From: Arthrinium phaeospermum
Lineage: Eukaryota; Ascomycota; Sordariomycetes; Amphisphaeriales; Apiosporaceae
DNA length: 64,000 nucleotides
Assembly (NCBI GenBank): GCA_006503535.1
Contig: QYRS01000008.1
Span: forward strand, 558,001-622,000
Reading direction: 5' to 3'
The position numbers and the translations under genes are program-made. Below, in pieces: positions 35,477 to 45,544 of this stretch. The notes beneath the pieces were generated by a model. That model saw only the letters and a list, made by a program, of their open reading frames with translations, did not search any database and had not been told where the DNA came from. The stretch's first letter is position 1; each line of letters starts with the position of its first letter.

Positions 35477-37466
35477 ATGGCTTCCTCTTTGGGCATGCTA
35501 AAGAGCCTGCCTTGCCCTGCTGGCAAGAGTTGCACAGCCTTCCAGTGTCTGTTCAAGCACGAGGGAGACGCTGAAGCCAAACCGAGCCACGATAATGCCG
35601 CTGGAGCGCCTGAGGTCCCATTAACAGCATCTACTAACCAAGATACGCCTAGAAAACGGCAGAAGGTCGTACCTACCACTCCGGCTGAAAAGGCAGTTGC
35701 AACCCCCAAACCCCAGGTGCAGGCCGTATCTCCACCACTGAAGCACAAGGACCCTGCGATGGCGACACAACCTGAGAGAACAAGCCCTGTTATGCCGGAT
35801 GCGCAGAAGTCCAAGGCTACTCCCAAGCCAGCGGTTGCAGCTGTGCCCAAGAAGATCGAGACGCTCAATGCTCGTCACCTCGGAAAAGCACCTGCCAAGC
35901 ACGACATGCGCAACAAGCTGCTCAAACTGCTCCACGAGCACTACGTCAGGCTGAATACGGAGCTCAAGAAGGAGACCAAGGGAAAGGACGGCCCTGAGGC
36001 TGCTCTGGTCCTGTCTGACCAGGAGCTCATCGTGAAGGCTCTCGATGAGGAGGAACATTTCGCCGTCAAGAAACTGACGATCTACAACAATGCCTTCAAG
36101 AACCGCATCATGTACTACAAGAAGATGAAGCTGGCCCAATGGAAGGAGGAGCGATTGGAGTCAATAAAGAAGGAGTACGGAACTGGAGAAGAATCGAAGG
36201 AAGCAGCGAAGCCGAAGCCTATCGAGACGGGTCTGACGCCGGAGCAGGAGGTCGATTTCCTCCACCGTCTTTCCGTGGATCTGGTGACACTGCAGCATTT
36301 CGGTTATATCGCTACGGTCCCCAAAGACGAAGATATCGAGAAGGCCAAGAAGGCCGTGGAGGCCTCAGGTAACTTCGAAGTTTGCGATCGATGCACCAGA
36401 CGATTTGCTGTATTCCCGGGTCGCCGAGAAGAAGACGGTGCCCTGGCCTCCAATGGCCCTTGTGTGCAGTAAGTTATCCGACTACTCCATTCCTGTTTTA
36501 TCGCCGATCAAACTCGCTTCATCTGAACCGGAGTAATATAATGCTGACCATGCTATCACTGCTAGTCATCCTGGAAAGGCATACTACCTCGACAGAACCC
36601 CTGGAGATCGGCTCAGTGAGAGAACAAGGAAGTACCGCTGTTGCCACCAAAGCTTCGGAGATACCAACGGTTGCACAACGACCGAGAACCACGTCTTTAA
36701 ATCAACAGATCCTGCTAGATTAGCAAGCGTGGTGAATTTTGTTGAAACGCCTCCCAACCCCAACGTCCCCAAGGATAGAGCAGTCAGCTTCGACTGCGAG
36801 ATGGGCTACACCGTTTACGGCATGGAACTGATCCGCCTTACTGCAGTATCTTGGCCTGCGGGAGAAGAGCTTCTTGACGTTCTCGTCCTGCCGGTCGGAG
36901 AATACATCGACCTGAACACTCGATATTCGGGAGTACGTCCAGAGGACCTGGCAGAGGCCGAGAGATGGAAGCCTGGAGACGATCACAGACCTACTGTGTT
37001 GCCTTCGACTGGCGAGTCACCTCGACGAAAGCTCAAGCTCGTACCATCACCACAGGCGGCTCGCGATCTGTTCTTTACCCTGATCGCACCAGACACTCCA
37101 GTGATTGCACACGGTGCAGAGAATGACCTGACTGCCCTTCGCGTTGTTCACCCTACTGTGGTCGATACGGTCCTTCTTTACCCGCACAAGAAAGGACTGC
37201 CGATCCGAAACGGCCTTAAATACTTGATGGAAACCATGCTGGATCGTAAGATTCAGGTCGATGATTCGGTTGATAAGATGCAGGGGCACGATAGTGCAGA
37301 AGATGCAAGGGCAGCTGGTGATTTAGTCAGGCTTAAGGTAAAGACTGAATGGGAAGACCGGAAAAGAAGGGGGTGGACTATTAGTGGCGATGGTAATGGT
37401 ACTATCCAACCCCCCTCGGAGTCAGAAGCATGGTCTATGCCTGGAAAGAAGGGTAAAGCCCATTAG
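35477..37466 (+). CDS. REX3: RNA exonuclease Rex3-like (DEDDh family)
   Basis: The two exons are 35477-36468 and 36566-37466, giving 630 residues. The 97-bp intron (GTAAGT, GCTAG) joins in phase 2 and restores GPCVHHPGKAYYLDRTPGD. The N-terminus SLGMLKSLPCPAGKSC with Cys and His is a short CCCH-like zinc motif common to Rex3. Residues about 40-130 are Pro/Ala/Lys-rich. A Cys/His block (VCDRCTRRF, CCHQSFGD) precedes the nuclease domain. Exo I is FDCEMGYT, Exo II is HGAENDLTAL and Exo III is HDSAEDARA; all acidic residues are present. Rex3 trims the 3' end of RNase MRP RNA and other small RNAs in yeast. An upstream in-frame ATG at 35432 would add a hydrophobic 15-residue segment and is rejected. 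Confidence 0.93.
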
Positions 37467-37949
37467 CCGGGGCGTATAGAGTGTACGAGGTAGCCCATAG
37501 AGATAATCATACCAACGACGATTATTCTTAACGAATTGAATTTTGTTCTGGTATTATTCGCGTAAATTTTAATACCGTTTTTAGCCGAACAGAGTAAGAA
37601 TGGACGTTTATCTCGAGTAGTATCGGTAGTAGTAGTTTGAACGGTCTAGATGGTGGGATAACGTGCAGGAATGATACAGCGTTTAGGCCATGGAATAGCT
37701 GGTTCGCAACGGAATAACTGGATTGCTGGGCGGTAGTAGGGACGGCTGACAATGGAATAATGGTATATTTGGCTCGTAATCGACACGTAATAATCGATTT
37801 CTGTATGTCCCTAGGGGTGCTCCTCCATGACAGATCTGTGAGCCAAAGAGTTGCAATGGAGATATCGGCAAGGTATAGTGGGTGTTTCTACCTATGCCTA
37901 CACGCGGAAGCAAAGTAGCATGACCACCAACAGTCCCTCTTCGCAACGT
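37467..37949. other. Convergent intergenic region
   Basis: The 3' flanks of REX3 and the DUF952 gene. Nothing else is recognised. Confidence 0.6.
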
Positions 37950-38464
37950 TTACTCGAGCCACGAATTCTCCCCACCCTGCTGCGTCATCACCGTCATCCA
38001 CGACTTCTCACCACCACCACCAACTTCGGAGCGAGAGAACTCCTTGGCATCCGCCACGTCGGCCGCCCCGAACTCCCCGTAGAGGTGCGCGCAGCCGTCC
38101 ATCGGGCCCTCCCAGCGCGTCTTCTCGGCGAAGGGCCCACTGAAGCGCAGCTTGAGGACCCAGAGGCTGGCGGCTTGGGTAAAGAACATGTCAGCTATTC
38201 TCGGGACCTGGGTCGTACGGGGTAACACACGTGTTAGCAGGGTGGTGGGCGGGCTTGTTTCTTCAGGTATAACAAGTTCATTTCCCTATTTGGGACGGAC
38301 GGGTAGATACACAGACGTACCTGCGCTGCATCGCTGAGGTGGATGAAGCCGTCTTGCTTGTCGAGGTCGGAGGGCGGATAGGTCTCCGGGATCGGCGAGG
38401 GCGGAGCCGCCGGGAGGATCTTGTAGAGGTACTTCGGGAGCGGCGAAGGGGGTGACCACGTCAT
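37950..38464 (-). CDS. DUF952-domain protein
   Basis: The two exons are 38464-38321 and 38207-37950, giving 133 residues. The 113-bp intron (GTACGT, CCCAG) joins DGFIHLSDAAQ to VPRIADMFFTQAASL. The motif LYKILPAAPP near the start, then DGFIHLS, SLWVLKL and AHLYGEF, define the DUF952 family. Bacterial and fungal members are small soluble proteins with no agreed biochemical role. A longer open frame with an ATG at 38488 would add eight residues; the ATG at 38464 is chosen because the conserved region begins soon after. The C-terminus ends in a Gly/Ser/Glu-rich tail. Confidence 0.85.
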
Positions 38465-38845
38465 TTTGTCTACTTGGGCACGCAACACGAGCTATCGTCA
38501 CTTTGCTTCGAGGGAAGTAAGTGGACGTAGGAATAAGAGTATTGGAAAACCGGACCCAGTCATCAGTGGTGGTTGGCGTTGGGCTCAGGGCTGCAGCCAG
38601 CTTATGGAGTACCCGGTTGCTCCCCGTGCTAGACGTATGGAGATTACCTCCGCAGTAGACGGGTCCGCCCCAAGGTCGCATTCTAGACTACAGCTCACTC
38701 GTCATACCCATCACGGAAATTGCGATGCTTCGGATCCGAGATGTCACAGGATTGGGACAACTACGTCCAGAGCAGGAAAGGCATGGTCTAGCCAACAAAG
38801 CAGTCTAATATTCTATCTATCCTTGCAGGCCAATTCTAACAGAGC

Positions 38846-40321
38846 CTATGCTCGCCCGACCTTGAATGATAGAACCTGGATGCAGTTAGTAGGTAATCCA
38901 AGGAGAGGTCTGATGCGTTTAGAGGGACTTACATCATGCTTTCCGACCGACACGATATCATCTTCCGAGACACGAGTGCCCCCGACTCCTTCTACATATG
39001 CTATTGTCACATCACCCATGACCTTCTTTGCTACATCACCAACCGTACTGTTTCTCTTCACCAACACGCAGTCCCGGAACACGGCCCTCGCGTCGTTTCC
39101 TGAACTGAACGTAGCCGTACTTCGTACGGGGAAGATGGGAACGAGCCCCAGTAGTTTCGCCGCGGCCGAAAGCACCTCTACAACACCCGTGGAGTTGTAT
39201 CGGTATAATATCATATCCTTATACTCATCGATGATCTCCGTGTTCTTCTCGTCCATCTCCTTGAGACCGCCGCCCTCGGGGTCGCCGTCGTCAATGAGAT
39301 CTTGCCTCGTCCATACGGAGTCGCTACCCTCGACGTACTGGACGTAGCCCTGCTTGGCCATTTTTCGCAAGAACAATTCGGCCCTTGCCGAGCACGGCAC
39401 CACTAGGCTGTTCTTGTACATTTTGGTGATCTTCATGAGGTTCGTATAAGCATCCGGATCGTCGATCTTGTTGAGCGCTATCACGGTCGGGAACTTCTCG
39501 TCTGTGAATGCGGCGACGACGCGATCCACCGTCTCCTCGGACCAGTGCTCGAGGGGCTCCTTCAGGGCCAGCTTGTCCAACGTGCGCGCGACCAGCTGCG
39601 TGGTGGCACCGTAACCGGAAAACTGGGCTTGCAGGGTGTCCACCGCGGCCGCCTTCACCGCAACATGCCGTCTCTTGATGGACCCCCAGCGCTGGTACAG
39701 GTTGCCCTTGATCCAGGCGACGATCTCGCTCCGCAACCAGGCAATGTCCTGCGACGGGTCGTACCCCCTAGTGTTCTCCCCCTCGGCGTTCGTCCTCCCG
39801 CTGGCGTCCACGACGTGAACCAGGGCGTCGGCATGTCGGAGATCGTCCAGGAACTTGTTGCCTAGTCCTTTGCCTTCGTGGGCGCCCGGGACGAGTCCCG
39901 CGACGTCGAGCAGCTCGATGGGGACCGAGCGTTTGCCGTCCACGCAGCCTCCGTAGTTGGGCTTGCACTTGTCCGACACATCAAACCTCTTGCAGGCGCA
40001 GTCTATTTGGAGGTAGCCGATGGCTCTTTGGGGGTCGATGGTGGTGAATCTGGAAGGGAGAAAATAAATCAACAAATGAGTCCAATATCCCAGCGCGCAC
40101 CATGTGTATATATCGAACGGGCGTGTCAGGGGTTTCCATACGGGTAATTGCCTGCATCGCGTTAAAGAGAATATATATCAGTGGGCGTCGTTCGCGTTGC
40201 GGTGGTGGCTTTTTGGGATCTACCCACCAACTTTGGAAGTCGCATCGGTTAAGCTGTTCAGCGTGGTACTCTTGCCGGCCGACGGCTTGCCAACCAGAGC
40301 GATTAATGGATCGCGAGCCAT
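38846..40321 (-). CDS. Obg/YchF-superfamily GTPase, Ygr210 type
   Basis: The four exons are 40321-40228, 40151-40142 (10 nt), 40049-38933 and 38875-38846 (30 nt), giving 416 residues. The introns are 76, 92 and 57 bp. G1 is GKPSAGKS at residues 11-18. The micro-exon supplies the middle of VGNYPFTTIDP, the conserved G2 region; without it the Asn-Tyr-Pro is lost. G3 is DVAGLVPGA and G4 is NKID. A long helical insert and a C-terminal TGS-like domain follow. The last intron has a CTACTAAC branch point and joins GKHD to VLSFKVGRA. Proteins of this type bind GTP or ATP and associate with ribosomes in related families; the role of Ygr210 itself is not established. The last intron is divisible by three and stop-free. 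Confidence 0.88.
40142..40151 (-). other. 10-nt internal micro-exon of the Ygr210-type GTPase gene
   Basis: On the minus strand, acceptor GATGCAG precedes GCAATTACCC, which is followed by donor GTATGG. Its length (1 mod 3) is needed to connect exon 1 (phase 1) with exon 3 (phase 2), and it encodes the conserved Asn-Tyr-Pro. Confidence 0.8.
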
Positions 40322-40727
40322 GGTACAATAGAATCTCTGCTGTGTCGGCTCTTGACCTGCTTGGCTTGGTTGCTGCCGTCAAAGTCGCAGTTGTTTCGTG
40401 GTTGGTCTTGGGCAGTACTGCGTAGTGGGATAACTTTTTGGATGGTGGGGTTCTTCCTTGGTTATCGTATCATTAAATCATCTATGGCGGGGTCCTTTTT
40501 GCGTCGGCTTCAAGTACGTAATCAAATGGCAAGGATTCGGTGTTAACGCATCCAACATAGCGACAAGTCCAAGATAGCTGGATTGACTGACGTTCTGTAT
40601 TGAATCGATCAAAGCGACTGGGTGCCATCGTCTCTTGCGCATAGGACAGGCGCACCCTGGATGACCCGAGAGCCTCGTTCTTGCACAGTTTCTTCCTAGG
40701 TTATACTTGTCCCCCCCAATAACCAAC
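40322..40727. other. Divergent promoter region GTPase / SET gene
   Basis: 406 bases holding both promoters. No coding sequence is seen. Confidence 0.6.
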
Positions 40728-42384
40728 ATGCACAGGGCCGTGTTTCCCTTGCATGACATGCCAGCATGGTGTGCACTCAACGATGTCAAATTCCGCAATG
40801 TCAAAATTGAGGAAGTCGAGGGTCGTGGCTACGGCCTAGTTGCCGATGCAGACTTGTCGCCTAGCGGAGCCGACGCAATGCTGGAGATACCACACGACTT
40901 GGTCTTATCAGCACAAGCAGTCGAAGACTATGCCAAAATTGATCAGAACTTCCGAGATCTTTTTGAGAAAGCCGGCCGCCAGGTTAGTCGTTGCTCCCTG
41001 CCGGACCTCTTGGAAGTTGTGCTTTTGTGCTTGTGTGTATAAGAGTAATTCCTAACTAGGGAGTCGTACAGTCGCATAGAGCCGACATCTTGTTGTATTT
41101 GTTGATGCAAATGATACTGTCGTCTCCTGGGTTCCCCGATATCCAGGGCGTCGTCTCTCCATGGACTCAGTATGTCGGCCTCCTGCCGAGCCAGATACCT
41201 GTGCCCACAACGTGGTCGGACGCCGAGCGCGCACATCTACACGGGACCTCCCTCGAAGTAAGCTCTACGCCCGTCTGGAAGTCTATAAATTGTTGTACTC
41301 TAACACTATAATCAGAGTGCTGTCTCCGCCAAACTATCTGCCCTTGCCAGAGAGTTTGATGCAATCAAAGCAAAGTCAGACGACCTCCGTTTCTGGTATG
41401 ACAATGTGTGGGCGGACGAACGGGTCACTGCCCACGATTGGGTGTTGCTTGACGCCATATACAGATCAAGGTCTTTAGAGCTACCGTCGTCGGGCGAGTC
41501 TATGGTACCATGCCTGGACTTGGTCAATCACGCTACTCAGGCAACTGCTCGCTTCGAAGAAGTCAGCCAGGATCAGGTCACTCTTGTCCTTCGAGATGGC
41601 CTTAGCACCTCTAAAGGCCAGGAAATCACGATAGACTATGGGCAAGGAAAGTCAGCAGCGGAGATGCTGTTTAGTTACGGCTTCATCGACCCGAACTGCC
41701 AAGCAGGGAAACTAGTCGTGCCTCTGGAACCTATGGAAGACGACCCCCTTGCAAAGGCCAAGATGCATATATACGGGTCACCACCTGCGATCCAAGTCAC
41801 AGATGGCGAGGATGGCATTCCTGAGTGGAGTGCCCCTTTTGCCTACCTGATGTGCTTGAACGAGGAGGATGGTCTCAATTTCGCTGTGGTGCAAGGGACT
41901 GATGGATCACGAGAACTAAAACTCTACTGGCAAGATGAGGACGCAACAGCTCACGTGAACGAGCTAGGGACTTTGATAAAGGACCACGAACTATGCAAAA
42001 TATTCGAGCTAAGAGTCGTCACTGTTGTATCCGAATGTCTCCAAGAACAACTCGAAAAATTGAAGACCCCCGTCAACAGCAGCAAATATCCCGGCCCAAC
42101 ACGGGAGGACATTGTCCGAACTGCAACACATCTGAGGGAAGTCGAGAAAGACCTCCTAGAGAGGATGGTAGAAAAGCTTGAAGCCCAGGTAAGTCTATGT
42201 CCCGTATAGGCAAATAACTTGAAACGATCTTTCCACGAATCCATTGCTAATCATATGTGTTCTGGTGTAGAGAGACGACCTCTTTTCAGACGCTGGTGTG
42301 CTTGCGTACCTGGAGTCAATGGCTGCCCCAAAGGACGAAGACCACCCGCAGGTGGCCGATTCTGATGACGAAGATTTCAGTTGA
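40728..42384 (+). CDS. SET-domain protein lysine methyltransferase (RuBisCO-LSMT/SETD6-like)
   Basis: The four exons are 40728-40982, 41060-41257, 41316-42188 and 42271-42384, giving 479 residues. The introns are 77, 58 and 82 bp, all phase 0. The N-terminal part of the SET domain has GRGYGLVADADLSP and the aliphatic LEIPHDLVLS. A helical insert follows (WTQYVGLLPSQIPVPTTW). The SET core ends with PCLDLVNHA and ITIDYGQGKSAAEMLFSYGF, which carry the AdoMet-binding Asn-His and the catalytic Tyr. The C-terminal Rubisco-LSMT substrate-binding region is helical. Fungal relatives (Rms1/Rkm group) methylate ribosomal proteins; the substrate here is unknown. The start at 40728 is the first ATG; another lies at 40758. 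Confidence 0.9.
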
Positions 42385-45300
42385 TGGGCCGGCCATGCCA
42401 GGGGAGATGCGCAGCCAGAACGGACTCACCTGGTTCATGCAACAGGCACAGTCACAATTGTCTGGACACTACGGCTACCCACCTACGGAGAGTTCGTTTC
42501 CGCCCAGGTGAAACAAACACTTCATACGAACGCGTGCGCAGTTGCCTAATACACTAGAACCGAAGACCCGGTGACAACATAGCTAAGCATCATGACAGCA
42601 CAGTGAAGTTGAAAAGATGTGGGACCTTTGGATAGTCGTAGTCAGCCCCATTTCTGGCCGCGCGCCATCCTGTCCTCTGACTAGTGGTGACTGCGCCTAC
42701 TCCTGACAGCTCTATGCAATTTCAACCTGGCCGTCTCATTTACAAAGTCATTTAAAACCCCGGAGTCGCTATGTCCATGCAGAATTGGCCAGCCAGCACA
42801 CGGCAGATTGCCCTGGCTGTGCTACGAGTTACTCTAATGGATGTATTTATCCAGTTGGCCAGGGTATCGCATTCTGCCGGCAACCCTGACTGCGCATCTC
42901 GGCCATGGCGGGCCCCGGGGAGCACAGTCCAGGTAAGATGCTCGATTTGGTTGAATTCGTCCGATTGCCGATGTATATTTATTGGTTATAGTATTACAAC
43001 ATATTCAAACAAAGGTGGCATGTACATGGGGCCAAACAGGAACAACACCTTTTACTTATCTGATCGATCACCACGCCCGGATTTTCTCTGCCTACAGCGT
43101 ACGCCTTCACGTCTCGGACAAGATAGAGGGTTGGTGTGGGAGCTTCGTTTGAGTCCTCCCGCGAGACCTGCCTGTCGAACTCAACAGAAAGTGCAGTCTC
43201 CCCAAGATACATGCGTCTCTGAGGGATAAACACTGTTGCAGGGCCAATCAAAGCAGTTCCATGTCTCACAGCAGCTGCCAACCATACAGGGTCTCCAGTT
43301 ACTTGCAGATGCAGGGCACCGTTTGAGCACAACTGCCAAGGAACAAGGTGCAGATCATCCCCAGGGCGCCACTGCAAACGCCTATGCCCGAATAACAACC
43401 ATGCAGCCATGAGCACGCAGCACGATAATTACTAGGGAAGGGCTCCGATCAGCCCATCTAGCAACGACAAGTAGATCATCACCGACCCCAGGATTTCGGT
43501 AGTCTAGTCATTGGTCTCCTATCACAATGTCACCTCAGTCGCTTGGCTGGCTAACCGACGCTATAGCAAATGCTATAGGCCTAATACCACTAGTACAGTA
43601 GAAGATGAAAGCATAGCAAACATTTAGGGGCTGTCCTTGGAGGAGGGCATCGGACAAGTTCCACGTGGTTATGGATTTTGTGCAACCTTTACTGGCGGAC
43701 TGACCCGGATCCCCGAGCTAGGTACTTGATGTTTCCATTCGTAAGGCGTTCGACTACTCGAGTCAGTACTGGAGTCAGCACACTCACCTACTCACCTACC
43801 TAGCCAAAACCCGCTACACTGGTAACCTTTGTACAGCCAAGCTAGTGATATTACCAGGTATCGTATATATGGATAAGCATGAGACAAGGAATCGCCACAT
43901 ATGATAATCTAGTAACACTGGATCGAAGGCGATACGTCATGGGCAGATCGGCCATTACTCAATCGTACATGCTGGGCACGCTGGCTGGGCTGCTGGGAGG
44001 GCGTGGAGGGCAAAAGAGTGGACGGCACCAGCACCACCCCGTTCTTCTGCCCGTATTGACCCGTCCCAGGCGAAATAAAGCACAAAATAAGGCATTGGGG
44101 ATCGCTGTTTTAGGCCATCGCTAGTCCGGTTACCGGCCTGCGAAAGTCGGGGCTTAGTGCAGCTTTGCTACAGTAGGTAGACTCTGCCAGGCACCCAGCA
44201 AGTGCAAGCACCCCATGTGCTTGGTGCCATGCCATGGATCAAGTGAAGCAAGCTATGCAGTCTGCGTCTGCTGACCTACAGCGCTTGGCATCCATACTAA
44301 CTAAAATCAACATCGCGACTCTCGCGCCTTTCTCCCCATCCCCCTTCGCCTTGCCCACACATACATACATACACCACTACGCAAACACCCGACGACTGAC
44401 TCTTGCGTGCTACCCCAGACGCCATGATTGGGTGGAGATCCGAGGTAGTATACATGCGAGAAGAAGACGGGGAAGAGCGACCATGGCCCTCTTGGGACTA
44501 GAGCTCCTGGCTGGTGCTGTTACACTACCTAAGGGCTTACCCAGAGACGACGAGGACGACCGGGATGGTGATTTGAAGGACCAGTCTGGAACTGGCACCG
44601 GCATGACCAGGAGGACGGTGTCGTGTGTACTTGGTCCTTCTTGGCCGTAGTACCGGTCGTTCGGAGCCCAAAACCTTTTGATTCCCATCGTCGGTGATTG
44701 GCGAGAAGCGAGTTGGTGTGGGCGGGGGAAGGCATGGGTGCTGGTGGGAGGATGTGTACGACCCCAGTTTCTTGCCCAGTCGACCTTTGCCCATTCTGCC
44801 CAGTCGCCCAGTCGTGCCAGTCACCCCACCCGGGTAGTGAGGGTAGTTGGGTAAGGTCGTTTGGAAAACGGAGCAATGGGCGAGAACCGTGTTGTTCTTT
44901 CATCATCCTCGTCGATAATCTCTCCTCCTTCTATCCTCGTTCAGGATAGGATTCGTGCCCCCCTGCTACTGACTGCCACACCCCCTTGTCCACCCCAGAT
45001 TTTTTCTCGACGGCGCTATTGGTAGGCTGCGTAGCTGAAGGAGGGGACGGGGATCCGCTGGGCTCCGCTGTTCCGTTTCCCTTAATCTTCTCCACACTCT
45101 CACCCACGATTCTCCATTGATTCTCGTCCATACCAACTCTTGTCTCCCTTTTCCCTTCCTTTCATCTGGTGTTTTCCTACTCCTTGCTCCCGGAAACATA
45201 TATCGAATACTATTCTTGTCGTGCCAAGCGCCGCCCTCTCTTGAACCCCCTGAGCCGTTATACCGATTAGACATTCTCTGGAGAATACAATACCACGCAC

Positions 45301-45544
45301 TTTTGCCCATCTACCGGCATAGAAACCACCCATTATCTCATCGCCCTGACCGCAAAAGTCCCACGGGCAGGAGAAGGCCCGATAGGCTGTAGTGGAGCCT
45401 GCTCACGCGATAACCGCGTCTCATCCCTCACCACTGCACAGCGACATCAGGGATGAAATCATCGCCAAGCTGCTATATCAAGCACTAAGGCCATTATCGT
45501 TCGAGCCCTGATTCCTATCCTAGAGATAGAGGTCGTCCGCCATC
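42385..45544. other. 3.2-kb region upstream of the acu-15/FacB gene
   Basis: No recognisable gene lies on either strand. A 138-codon frame at 44234-44650 shows no family features. A GCCCAGTCG-like motif recurs at 44762-44826. The stretch 44900-45544 is pyrimidine-rich and fits a long leader for the downstream regulator. It contains one upstream ATG frame (45453-45488). TAGG/CCTA words recur at 43784-43805. Confidence 0.55.
45453..45488 (+). promoter_or_regulatory. Upstream ORF of 11 codons in the acu-15/FacB leader
   Basis: ATG at 45453 begins MKSSPSCYIKH and a TAA ends 56 bases before the main start. It is the only ATG in the last about 300 bases before 45545. Whether the transcript includes it is not shown by the sequence. 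Confidence 0.5.

Noticed and set aside
44234..44650. 138-codon frame upstream of acu-15
   Set aside because: Starts with ATG but shows no family features and no splice-linked extension.
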